NCBI GenBank assembly: GCA_021772845.1
Contig: JAJFLF010000123.1
Span: 1 to 13,762, forward strand
Length of the DNA stretch: 13,762 bases
Reading direction: 5' to 3'
Source of the DNA: Mariprofundus sp.
GTDB lineage: Bacteria > Pseudomonadota > Zetaproteobacteria > Mariprofundales > Mariprofundaceae
Under the pieces are notes generated by a model that saw nothing but the letters and a program-made list of their open reading frames with translations, was not told where the DNA came from and did no database searches. Positions 6,628-13,762 of this stretch are shown piece by piece. The position numbers and the translations under genes are program-made. The stretch's first letter is position 1; each line of letters opens with the position of its first letter.

Positions 6628-7839
6628 TTATTGCATAGCTCGCGTTGCTTCGAGAATTGGTAACATCGTCGCAAACACGATAAAACCAACTACAACAGCC
6701 ATTATTACGATTAGTGCCGGTTCTAGGACACTTGCGACTCGACCTATTGCTAATTTTACTTCGGTAGCGTAAGATTGCTCTAGTTCTTGTAGCATGTTCG
6801 CTAGCTCGCCTGTTTCCTGACCAACATTGAGTAAATATCGAACTGTTGGTGGAAACACGCGTGCATTCTGTAATCCGTCCGACATACTACCGCCTCGCTT
6901 AGCTACTTCACTCACGGTGACCAAATCGTTGCGCAACGAATCGTGCCTAGTGGATACGATCAGTAAATCAACAGCTTCCACAGCTGGAACGCCCGTGCGC
7001 AAAAGCAGCGACATTTTCTGAGCAAATTCTGCTATCAGAGCTTTTTGGATCAACGGACCAATAACAGGCAGTTTCATTTGTGTACTGTGCCACCAGCTTC
7101 GCCCGGGAGACCACCGAAGAAACAGAGCCGCTCCAGTGAAAATAGTTGCTACCCCGCCGATTAGCCACGGCCAATATCCAACTATCACATCGCTAATCGA
7201 TTTCAGAAAAGCCGTTGCTTCTGGTAAAGGTCTTCCTGAAGATTCTAGGACATGCAGCAACTGGGGAATCACATATGACATTAGAAAGATAATAACGCCA
7301 ACACTGAGCACTAAGAGCATAGCGGGATAAGTCAGGGCGGCCGTCAGTCGATTTCTGAGTTGCTGGCTCTCTCGAATAAATGATGCTAATGCAAGCAATG
7401 CGACATCCAATTGTCCGGAAACTTGGCCGACCTTCACCGCGCTACAGAATACTTGATCAAACCATTGTGGATGATGCTCCAGTGCTTCGCTCAGTGGGAT
7501 CCCCGAGGCAGTACGCTCGCGAACGTCTCGCACGATTGTTCCAAATTTTCCAGTTGCTTGCTCTACTAGAACATCCAACGCTTCTATAACTGTAACACCC
7601 ACGCGAACGAGCATAGCCAACTGCCGCGCGAACTCGCCTACCTGTTCTCGGTTTTTAGCCGACCGCAATGTTTGAAGCGATCGAGGGCGCTTTATAGCAA
7701 AGCGAATAGCTTTGAAATCAAGCAACTGCACACCTTGCAATAGCAGTTGCTCACGCCCAGATGCGGCGCTATCTGCAGTTAACTCGCCACAGATCTGCCG
7801 ACCGCTAGTATCATAAGCTTTATATGCGAAAACAGGCAT
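6628..7839 (-). CDS. gspF: GspF T2SS inner-membrane platform protein
   Basis: This is a 403-residue protein, the normal length for GspF, starting MPVFAYKAYD as most of the family do. It contains two copies of the T2SSF domain (about 68-190 and 270-395), with the repeated pattern 'F-(A/x)-(R/Q)-x-(L/M)-x-x-L-(L/V)-x-x-G-V-(P/T)-x-x-E-A-(L/V)-D' seen at EFARQLAMLVRVGVTVIEAL and EFAQKMSLLLRTGVPAVEAV. The membrane helices are at about 169-193, 221-242 and 373-396. Between the domains is the conserved LPVIGPL. GspF is the polytopic platform thought to be rotated or moved by GspE to add pseudopilin subunits. It is the first gene after the hairpin-containing gap downstream of gspE, so its expression may be partly uncoupled from gspD-gspE. 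Confidence 0.96.
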   Translation of the reverse strand: MPVFAYKAYDTSGRQICGELTADSAASGREQLLLQGVQLLDFKAIRFAIKRPRSLQTLRSAKNREQVGEFARQLAMLVRVGVTVIEALDVLVEQATGKFGTIVRDVRERTASGIPLSEALEHHPQWFDQVFCSAVKVGQVSGQLDVALLALASFIRESQQLRNRLTAALTYPAMLLVLSVGVIIFLMSYVIPQLLHVLESSGRPLPEATAFLKSISDVIVGYWPWLIGGVATIFTGAALFLRWSPGRSWWHSTQMKLPVIGPLIQKALIAEFAQKMSLLLRTGVPAVEAVDLLIVSTRHDSLRNDLVTVSEVAKRGGSMSDGLQNARVFPPTVRYLLNVGQETGELANMLQELEQSYATEVKLAIGRVASVLEPALIVIMAVVVGFIVFATMLPILEATRAMQ

Positions 7840-7912
7840 CAGAATTAACTCTTACGCAATCGTCACCCTATGATCGAAAATACAGGGCCTGAATAGAACA
7901 ATATTGGGTGGT

Positions 7913-7959
7913 AAAAACAAAATCACTCTGTCCACGTACCGTAATATCGGTACCTGGAC
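7913..7959 (-). terminator. Hairpin plus U-rich tract between gspE and gspF (terminator or attenuator)
   Basis: Arms GTCCACGTACCG (7930-7941) and CGGTACCTGGAC (7948-7959) pair over 12 positions with one mismatch around a 6-base loop. On the minus strand the stem is followed, after 7 bases, by TTTTGTTTTT (7922-7913). The order stem then U-tract fits an intrinsic terminator acting on transcripts from gspD-gspE, though the 7-base gap is longer than ideal. It could instead be an RNA stabiliser or processing site that sets different levels of DE and F-M. The surrounding 7840-8096 holds no convincing gene. Confidence 0.42.
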
Positions 7960-8096
7960 GCAAGGGATGCAGCAATAGTGACACTTAGTAGTTCTAACTG
8001 TTATCGGACAAACCGTCGATTTGTATGCGTTAACTAGCGAGAAGACTTGATGCAACAGAAACGACACCACAGTTGCATGAGAGCGCAATCGTGGAC

Positions 8097-9854
8097 TCAG
8101 TATAGGCACGACACTCGAGAGGCTTCCTCAAGCGTGGTGGCACCTTCTACCGCTTTGCGGATGGCATCGTGGTGGAGTGTTGTCATACCTGCCGAGATAG
8201 CAGCATTGCGTAACTCATCCGTCTTGGCTCTTAACATAATCAACTCGCGGATCTGATCGTTAACGGTGAGAAGCTCAAACACGCCTTGTCGACCAAAATA
8301 TCCAGTCCCCGCGCACTGTTCGCACCCTCGTTGAATGGCTATACGACATTCCTTTTCTTTGTGTAGATTGCCTATCAACATGCGCTCTTCTGCATTTGGA
8401 TCGCGATGCTCACAGCAACTGGGACAAACGACTCGTACAAGCCGTTGCGCGACAGACGCCAACAAGCTGCTGGCTATCAGATAGGGTTCCATGCCTAAGT
8501 CGAGTAGTCTATTCACGGCGCCTGCAGCATCGTTGGTGTGCAGTGTACTAAAAACAAGGTGGCCAGTTAGCGAACTCTGCACAGCCATTCGAGCAGTTTC
8601 CTCGTCTCGAATCTCTCCGACCATGATCACGTCAGGGTCCTGTCGCAACACCGCTCGCAGACCAGTTGCAAATGTCATGCCTTTCTTGGTCGCTACCTGC
8701 ATTTGACTGATACCAGGCAACTGATACTCGATGGGATCTTCAAGGGTAAGGATATTTTTCTCTGACGAATCGAGATGTTGCAAGGCGCTATACAACGTAG
8801 TTGATTTTCCCGATCCTGTGGGACCGGTGACTAAGATAATGCCATGCGTGAATTTGAGCATGTCCAAAAAACGAGCGTGGTCAGTTGGCGCCATACCAAG
8901 CTCTGGGAGTTTGTAAAGCCTTGCAGATTTATCAAGTAAGCGAATCACAACTCGCTCGCCATGTGACGTAGGAATAACACTTATTCGCAAATCGATTTCG
9001 CGATCACCGACAGCTACGGTTGTTCGCCCATCTTGAGCGAGGCGTTTTTCGGCTATGTCCATTTTGCCGACAACTTTAACTCGACTAGAAATCTCTTCCC
9101 CGAGATGTTTGGGAAGATCCATGAAATCGTATAACACACCGTCGATGCGTATGCGCACTTTTACACACTGCGTCGTAGGCTGAATATGTAAGTCGCTGCT
9201 ACGTCGTTTCACTGCTTCAAACAGAAGCAAATTCACGAGTTTGACTACCGGCGCTCGTTTGGCAACGTCCAACAAATCCGTGTCCGCATCGATCCTCTGT
9301 CCATTCAATTTGTTTTCAGACTGACCAGCGTCTTGAATTGTGCTTTCAAAATCAGCAGCTCTCTCTGAATAGGTCTTGTTGATAACATCATCAATGGAAG
9401 TTTCGGAGGCCAGCGCTAGTCGAAATGGCTTTCGCAGCCAAAGTGCAACGTTACAAATTACGGACAGATCACCGGGTTGATTGGAAACGGCAATGCATGT
9501 TTCATCGTCACCAACCATCACGATCAATTTGTGGTGCCTCGCAAATCCGATGGGGATCGCTTGCACAAACGCTGGTTCAACATCGTCAATGGATAATTCA
9601 CTGACAACCTCTACGCCTAGCGCTTTGCCTAAGCATTCCAGATATAGCGGTTCACTAATTGTTTGAGCCACATAGGCTCGCTGTATCACAGTCGAAAGCG
9701 ATACTAATCCAGCGGCTAATTCTTGTTCTACTATCTCAAGCGTTTCGTTTTGCACTTGCTCAGCTTTAAGCTTAGAAACAAAAAATTGTTCGGGGCTTAG
9801 GCCAGCCGGTGCTAGTTCCGCAGTTGGCGTTGGTTTTGCTACTAACGCATCCAT
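8097..9854 (-). CDS. gspE: GspE T2SS assembly ATPase
   Basis: This is a 585-residue secretion ATPase. The N-terminal part (about 20-160) contains the helical and mixed T2SSE_N region that docks on GspL. The catalytic half shows Walker A GPTGSGKST (344-352), the Asp box LEDPIEYQL (371-379), Walker B DVIMVGEIRD (408-417) with its Glu, and the His box STLHTNDAAGAVNRLLDLG (436-454). A tetracysteine zinc motif follows: CPSC (477-480) and CEQC (511-514), typical of GspE and PilB and absent from retraction ATPases of PilT type. All key residues are present, so it should be active in powering pseudopilus assembly. The start at 9854 overlaps the end of gspD by 13 bases. After its stop comes the only substantial gap in the operon (257 bases). 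Confidence 0.97.
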   Translation of the reverse strand: MDALVAKPTPTAELAPAGLSPEQFFVSKLKAEQVQNETLEIVEQELAAGLVSLSTVIQRAYVAQTISEPLYLECLGKALGVEVVSELSIDDVEPAFVQAIPIGFARHHKLIVMVGDDETCIAVSNQPGDLSVICNVALWLRKPFRLALASETSIDDVINKTYSERAADFESTIQDAGQSENKLNGQRIDADTDLLDVAKRAPVVKLVNLLLFEAVKRRSSDLHIQPTTQCVKVRIRIDGVLYDFMDLPKHLGEEISSRVKVVGKMDIAEKRLAQDGRTTVAVGDREIDLRISVIPTSHGERVVIRLLDKSARLYKLPELGMAPTDHARFLDMLKFTHGIILVTGPTGSGKSTTLYSALQHLDSSEKNILTLEDPIEYQLPGISQMQVATKKGMTFATGLRAVLRQDPDVIMVGEIRDEETARMAVQSSLTGHLVFSTLHTNDAAGAVNRLLDLGMEPYLIASSLLASVAQRLVRVVCPSCCEHRDPNAEERMLIGNLHKEKECRIAIQRGCEQCAGTGYFGRQGVFELLTVNDQIRELIMLRAKTDELRNAAISAGMTTLHHDAIRKAVEGATTLEEASRVSCLY

Positions 9855-12112
9855 AGGAACTCGCTTGGTGGATAGTCATCATTGACTAGATGCGCGTGTT
9901 CGATCTCAGTTTCCGTGATCAATTTCAAGTCGGCAAATTGATCATCTCGCAGCACTGTGGGTTTGATAAACGCAAAAATTTGTGACCGGGTATGAATGCG
10001 GTCACTGGTTTGAAACAGCGCACCGATAAGCGGAAGTCTACCTAGAAGAGGCACCTCCGTTGCAGAATCCGTTTCGTTGTCCGTGACAAGCCCACCGAGA
10101 ACAACAGTATGTTGGTCGGGCAATTCGATCGTTCCAGAAAACGAATTGGTAGAACGAGGCGGTGGCACCCCAACATCACTACCGCCTGTAAAGTTACTGA
10201 AGCTAAATGAATAATCCAGTGCCAAATGATCACCTTGCGCAATGTGTGCGGTCACATTCATCGTAGTACCCGCAGATTCGAATCCAGCGAAGGACGTGGT
10301 CGCGACAGTATCGGAGGCGTTTATGCTCGTAAACGGCTCTTCTTCCACGTTGGCAATCGTAGCTGTCGTATTGTCGCTAAGAACAATTTTGGGTGTAGCT
10401 ATAATCCGGCTGTTACCATGAGCAGCAATAGCCCGTACAACAATAGGTGTTTCGTGAGGGCCAAGTATGATGCCGTTGAGTCCACCACCTGGGCTTAGCT
10501 CACGAACACCGGTCGGTATATCGATGTCGGATATCCCAAAACTTGAAAACACAAGCGATTGCAGACTTCCAGGCTGTTCTTCGTTGGCTAACTCAACGGC
10601 CAAGCTAAACGAATCGTTAAAGGTGACCGCCACTAGAGTCATTTCAATCAACACTTGTGGCTGCCTATGGTCGAGTTCTTCTATTAGTGTTTCTATTTTA
10701 GCATGAAACTCACGTGGACCGATGGCTATGATCGAATTGGTATGCTGATCGGCAGTAAGTACAAAATCTTCACCCACAACTCGTTGCACATTTGTTCGAG
10801 TGCCAGCTAGTGTTTCGGAATCAGTGTCGCCAGATTGTCTATTGGCAGAGTCCTGTGACCTTATATCATTGCCCCGCGCAGAAGAATCGATACTAGATTC
10901 AGAGACTGCTCCTGCCCGTAGGGTAATATCCGCAGATGTCACGTTGGGTAGAATCTCAGATAAAGTACCAATAAGCTCTTGGGCGAGGCGATGCTTGGGC
11001 TTGTAAATTCGTACGGGACGCGATGCTTCGAATGCTTTGACATCTTCGTCTTTGATCAACGCCTGGATGCGCTCATGCAATTCTTGTGGCGCAGAAACAT
11101 ACAATCGGTTGGTAGCTTCATCTGGGAAAAGCTGAATATCGCTTCGCTGCTCACTGCCAGCCAAGAGCACTTCCTCGATTAAATTCTGAAGCCGTTGAAC
11201 TGAAATATAGGTAAGCGCGTAAGCTACTGTCGGCCGAGTCAATGCTGAAGGCACATCGAATTGTCGAATTAGTTTTTGAACTTCGTTGATACCTTCAGAC
11301 ATACCCACGACCAAAACTGATCCTGTATTTGGATCCGCCTGTATAGACACATCACGACGCTTTCTACCCTCCAAATTAGCTTTATTGGCAAGAGTTTGGG
11401 TAACGCGATCTGCCATTGTATTGGCGTCGTAATGCCTAATTGCGATTGAAATAACTTGCGCGTCGACGGGATCGGAATCAAGCAATTCCACGATCTTCAA
11501 AGCTTTGGCTACAGATGATTCATAATCTGTAATCATCAACAATCCCTTATCAGGGATTTCCATGACGGATGCTCGGCCTGATGATAAAAAAGGCCTTATT
11601 TGCTTTGATATTGCCGCCATATTGTCAGAACGTATAGAAACAATCTGTGTGACAACGACATTCGAAGAGACTGCAGTATTGTCATTATCTCGGCGAAGGG
11701 CCTTCACATGTCGCTGTAAATCTTCAGTCCGAACAACTTGTAGCCAGCCATCCATTTCACCCGCCACCAAGGCTAGCCCTCGCATTTTGAGCATGCTACG
11801 AAGCAAGTCGAGTAGCTGATCTCTAGGCACTTGGATTTCACCCGGGCGAAAAATAACTTCTTGACTCTTTAGTTCATCAGTATAGATGATTTTCAAATCT
11901 AGTGTACGGCTCACATAATCTGTAAAAACCGTCAAATCTACGGCATTGGGGTAGTTTATGGTAATAATGTTACCATCGGTATTTGTAACATTTCGCGGCT
12001 TAGACTTTACTGGTCGACGAGGCCTCGTCTGTGCATGAAGTTCGCATACGCCTACCAACATGATCATAGAGGCTAGTAAAATTGTTGGTATTGAGTGTCG
12101 GTATATCATCAT
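9842..12112 (-). CDS. gspD: GspD outer-membrane secretin
   Basis: This is a 756-residue protein with a signal peptide (hydrophobic core about 9-22, probable cleavage after ELHA, residue 27). A basic stretch is followed by N0 (about 48-128). Four KH-like N-repeats are then visible: about 152-214, 218-286, 295-356 and 366-482. The last carries a low-complexity Ser/Asp-rich insert at about 400-445. The secretin core (about 485-720) ends with the family signature VVLGGLVTDNETDS, VPLLGRLPLIGALF and FIKPTVLRD. GspD forms the large outer-membrane channel; N0 meets GspC. T2SS secretins usually have three repeats after N0, so one extra is unusual. The C-terminal tail (about 725-756) is acidic and might bind a pilotin. 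The start is one of two adjacent ATGs (12112 or 12109) with no Shine-Dalgarno sequence. This is the first gene of the operon. Confidence 0.95.
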   Translation of the reverse strand: MMIYRHSIPTILLASMIMLVGVCELHAQTRPRRPVKSKPRNVTNTDGNIITINYPNAVDLTVFTDYVSRTLDLKIIYTDELKSQEVIFRPGEIQVPRDQLLDLLRSMLKMRGLALVAGEMDGWLQVVRTEDLQRHVKALRRDNDNTAVSSNVVVTQIVSIRSDNMAAISKQIRPFLSSGRASVMEIPDKGLLMITDYESSVAKALKIVELLDSDPVDAQVISIAIRHYDANTMADRVTQTLANKANLEGRKRRDVSIQADPNTGSVLVVGMSEGINEVQKLIRQFDVPSALTRPTVAYALTYISVQRLQNLIEEVLLAGSEQRSDIQLFPDEATNRLYVSAPQELHERIQALIKDEDVKAFEASRPVRIYKPKHRLAQELIGTLSEILPNVTSADITLRAGAVSESSIDSSARGNDIRSQDSANRQSGDTDSETLAGTRTNVQRVVGEDFVLTADQHTNSIIAIGPREFHAKIETLIEELDHRQPQVLIEMTLVAVTFNDSFSLAVELANEEQPGSLQSLVFSSFGISDIDIPTGVRELSPGGGLNGIILGPHETPIVVRAIAAHGNSRIIATPKIVLSDNTTATIANVEEEPFTSINASDTVATTSFAGFESAGTTMNVTAHIAQGDHLALDYSFSFSNFTGGSDVGVPPPRSTNSFSGTIELPDQHTVVLGGLVTDNETDSATEVPLLGRLPLIGALFQTSDRIHTRSQIFAFIKPTVLRDDQFADLKLITETEIEHAHLVNDDYPPSEFLWMR

Positions 12113-12553
12113 ATATCGAGAACATCGTAAGCCGCATAAGGCTTTGTAGAATTACGATTTGTGTTCGCTATGTGCGCTTCCCGCCATTAACAAAACCTTG
12201 CTACTGCATGACTAGGGGCGCTTGATCAACTCAAGTGCCAGATCGCAGTGGACCTTGTTTTAGGGAGTTTCATGCCAAAAGTCTTTCCCATTGCACAAGT
12301 AGGTAGTTCTATCGGTCCTCTACACAACTCTCATAAATACCCGCTAAATAATGCTAGTATTTGGTGTTCCGATAACCATATTACCCGAATGACGTTTGTA
12401 ATAAGCATATGCACCAATACTCACTTACAGGCAATATAGTGTCAATTTTATGACGTTTTTCTTGGTGTCACGTTAACGGCTACCCGAATCCAACCTCGAC
12501 AGGCAGATTAACCGATAAATGGTTATCCTGGGCAACACTGATAGGAGTATGCT
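12113..12553. other. Divergent intergenic region between gspD and the TPR lipoprotein gene
   Basis: These 441 bases should hold the promoters for both directions. I found no pair of -35/-10 boxes I would defend; TATAGT at 12435-12440 on the plus strand is an isolated -10-like match. The plus-strand frame of about 63 codons from 12248 has no family features and is not called. Apart from the inverted repeat next to gspD, there is a small one near the TPR gene, TAACC (12509-12513) with GGTTA (12521-12525). Confidence 0.5.
12120..12166. repeat. Inverted repeat in the gspD leader
   Basis: GAACATCGTAA (12120-12130) pairs with TTACGA (12152-12157) and, after a 4-base bulge, TGTTC (12162-12166), giving 11 paired positions. 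Nested inside, AAGCC (12129-12133) pairs with GGCTT (12140-12144) around GCATAA. The structure ends 7 bases before the gspD start codon, so it would lie in the leader mRNA or form an operator. No U-tract follows it. Confidence 0.45.
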
Positions 12554-12556
12554 TTG
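12543..12556 (+). promoter_or_regulatory. Ribosome binding site that selects a TTG start
   Basis: AGGAG at 12543-12547 lies six bases before TTG (12554-12556), the start chosen for the lipoprotein. An ATG at 12549-12551 is too close to AGGAG and runs ATG CTT TGA, a two-codon ORF whose stop overlaps the TTG. The TTG is the only start that yields the full signal peptide. Confidence 0.6.
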
Positions 12557-13162
12557 AATATATTGAAACAATCATTGGCACCATGCTTTGTATGTACTTA
12601 TTCCATCCTGGCGCTGACATTATCTTCTGGATGTACATCCACCTTGAAGACCTCAAGCTTTTCGGAGGCAGCTCAACAGGATCGCCATACGAATACTGCT
12701 AAGCAGCTAAACGATGCAGGCCTAAAGCTGCTTGAAGATGAGCAATTCGACCAAGCTGAGCAAAAGTTTCGCGAAGCGATCGACCAAGATTTGTATTACG
12801 CATCACCCCACAACAACCTAGGCTTGATTCTGATGCAGAAAAAAGAATACTACAAAGCTGCCTGGGAGTTTCGTACTGCTGCAAAACTTGCGCCCAACAC
12901 ATCAGAACCTCGCGCCAACCTTGGCTTGCTCTACGAAAACATAGGCCGGCTCGATGCCGCGATCAATACCTATGAAGACGCACTCGAAATTGATTCGAGC
13001 AACTACGCTGCCATGAAACACCTCGCCCGCGCCTATGTAAAATCGAAAAAACACAACGATAAATTGAACGATTTACTACCACAATTCAAGGACCTCCCAA
13101 TCGACAAGCAATGGGATTATTGGGTTCGTGGTCAAATCGTAAGATTCGGCCGCAAAAAATAG
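12554..13162 (+). CDS. TPR-repeat lipoprotein, candidate T2SS pilotin or accessory protein
   Basis: This is a 202-residue protein with a lipoprotein signal sequence: a hydrophobic stretch to about residue 23, then LSSGC with Cys27. The lipobox is imperfect (Leu at -4, Ser at -3) but Gly-Cys is present. Tetratricopeptide repeats follow: about 47-80, 81-114 (NNLGLILMQKKEYYKAAWEF) and 115-148 (ANLGLLYENIGRLDAAINTY), with a fourth, weaker one to about 180. The protein ends in a basic tail. TPR lipoproteins of the PilF/PilW type are the pilotins that carry PilQ secretin to the outer membrane in type IV pili, and this gene lies divergently next to the secretin gene gspD. A pilotin role is therefore an inference from family type and position; T2SS pilotins of the classical GspS family are not TPR proteins. 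It starts with TTG behind a good AGGAG. It could also be an unrelated TPR protein. Confidence 0.85.
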   Translation: MNILKQSLAPCFVCTYSILALTLSSGCTSTLKTSSFSEAAQQDRHTNTAKQLNDAGLKLLEDEQFDQAEQKFREAIDQDLYYASPHNNLGLILMQKKEYYKAAWEFRTAAKLAPNTSEPRANLGLLYENIGRLDAAINTYEDALEIDSSNYAAMKHLARAYVKSKKHNDKLNDLLPQFKDLPIDKQWDYWVRGQIVRFGRKK

Positions 13163-13578
13163 ACATACACAATATAGCTAAATTGATAAGATCCTCTGCC
13201 ACGGGCCTCTAATATGGACAACTACATAGCACATGTGGATGTCTTTTAGTAATCATGCTCACCGCTTATGCGACAGCTTCACCAGATCAAAAAAGTTCAG
13301 CTTATGGCACTCTGTCATAAGAACACTTACCCAGCTCGATTGATAACCGCGTATATTGTCCAAAAGATTGTTGCGATTCAAGCCAATCCCAGCACAATCA
13401 CGATTGCGTTGCAGTTCCCTAAACACCACAATACCTCGTTCTTCCTGCCTAAGCCGGGTGGAACCGATAAGCCTAGCTTGTGCAAATCCCATGTCCCTCC
13501 GACCAACGCAACATAAAACCACTTTGAGGACGGATACCGGCTGCCGTTTGAGATAAAGGGAATGATAACGCATGCCAC
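13163..13578. other. Non-coding stretch after the TPR gene
   Basis: No gene with recognisable features is seen. Several frames are open by chance on both strands (the longest on the minus strand, from 13708 to 13259, crosses the transposase fragment out of frame). The stretch contains CTTATG (13301-13306) facing CATAAG (13316-13321) and may be decayed insertion-sequence DNA. No clear terminator follows the TPR gene. Confidence 0.45.
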
Positions 13579-13762
13579 ATCGGTGAAACGAATCCTCTTG
13601 CCCTTGAGCTTGGACTTGAGAATCCTGTTCCCTTCCTGGATGTACGCTATCACGTCGAGCTGATGCCGGTTCACCCAGCCTGCCAGACATACGAGAAGCA
13701 GTTTCCACGCTTGGGGTGCACTCATTCGGCCTATCCTACACCGAAATCGGCAACCCATAAGC
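13300..13762. repeat. Short inverted repeats around the transposase remnant
   Basis: GCTTATGG at 13300-13307 faces its exact reverse complement CCATAAGC at 13755-13762, the last bases of the window. A further GCTTATG lies at 13264-13270. They flank the transposase fragment and could be what is left of insertion-sequence ends, but eight bases is short and chance is possible. Confidence 0.25.
13579..13725 (-). pseudogene. N-terminal remnant of an integrase-type (DDE) transposase
   Basis: From the ATG at 13725, about 49 residues match my memory of the N-terminus of an rve-domain transposase family common in Planctomycetota and Verrucomicrobiota: it starts MSAPQAWKLLLVCLAGWVNR, then IAYIQEGNRIL and KGKRIRFTD. 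In intact members the next residues are of the type 'D-(D/E)-(Q/R)-R-R-L-A' and lead to a helix-turn-helix and the DDE catalytic domain. Here the similarity stops at FTD and the frame goes on only to a stop at 13378 with unrelated residues, so the catalytic domain is missing. This is a decayed insertion sequence with no activity of its own. The family match is from recognition, not from a search. Confidence 0.6.

Noticed and set aside
7852..8109. Minus-strand ORF of 85 codons in the gspE-gspF gap
   Set aside because: It overlaps the end of gspE, runs through the hairpin, has no ribosome site and no family-like features; Cys-rich composition looks random.
12248..12439. Plus-strand ORF of 63 codons in the gspD upstream region
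   Set aside because: No ribosome site or protein-like pattern; it occupies the expected promoter region of two divergent genes.
13268..13516. Plus-strand ORF of 82 codons at the right edge
   Set aside because: No recognisable motif, no clear ribosome site, and it lies in what seems to be decayed insertion-sequence DNA.
13259..13708. Minus-strand ORF of 149 codons at the right edge
   Set aside because: It crosses the transposase remnant in another frame, and its N-terminal part is the out-of-frame reading of a recognisable protein. No recognised domain.
1..13762. CRISPR array, tRNA or rRNA genes
   Set aside because: No regularly spaced repeats and no sequence recognisable as rRNA or a tRNA cloverleaf was noticed on either strand; this was by eye, not by a covariance search.

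Overview
The window is dominated by one long minus-strand operon (about 12112 down to 1446). It encodes a nearly complete type II secretion system (T2SS): secretin GspD, ATPase GspE, inner-membrane platform GspF, major pseudopilin GspG, minor pseudopilins GspH, GspI, GspJ and a GspK-like protein, then GspC-like, GspL-like and GspM-like assembly proteins. Assignment to T2SS rather than type IV pili rests on three things seen in the sequence: the DADI-type calcium-loop ending of GspG, a single assembly ATPase of GspE type with no PilT-like partner, and a full G-H-I-J-K pseudopilin set. No prepilin peptidase (GspO) or GspN is present, so processing must be supplied from elsewhere in the genome.

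Organism: base composition is moderate, Shine-Dalgarno sequences are often weak, and the short transposase remnant at the right edge resembles an integrase-type transposase family that I associate with Planctomycetota and Verrucomicrobiota. A Planctomycetota bacterium, possibly Pirellulaceae-like, is my best guess. It is an inference and not proven by the window.

Layout: 1-320 holds the 3' end of a plus-strand ORF that looks like the tail of a von Willebrand A (VWA) protein. It runs tail-to-tail into, and overlaps, a minus-strand membrane-anchored VWA protein gene (1114-200). After a non-coding gap (1115-1445) comes the T2SS operon, read right to left. Most genes overlap or touch (ATGA, TAGATG and similar junctions), with one exception: 257 bases between gspE and gspF containing a strong hairpin followed by a U-rich stretch in the operon's direction. 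Upstream of gspD is a 441-base divergent intergenic region, then a plus-strand gene for a TPR-repeat lipoprotein (12554-13162), a reasonable candidate for a secretin pilotin or accessory protein. The last 600 bases contain only a truncated transposase fragment and short GCTTATG repeats.

How it works together (family knowledge): GspE powers GspF, GspL and GspM in the inner membrane to assemble a pseudopilus from GspG tipped by H-I-J-K. GspC links this to the outer-membrane channel GspD, and a lipoprotein such as the TPR protein may help GspD reach or assemble in the outer membrane.

Points that stand out: pseudopilins G, H and I carry Ala, and K carries Ser, where the prepilin cleavage site normally has Gly; only J keeps Gly. 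gspC sits between gspK and gspL instead of at the operon head. GspD appears to have one extra KH-like N-domain repeat. The VWA protein has a degenerate metal site and an odd convergent overlap.
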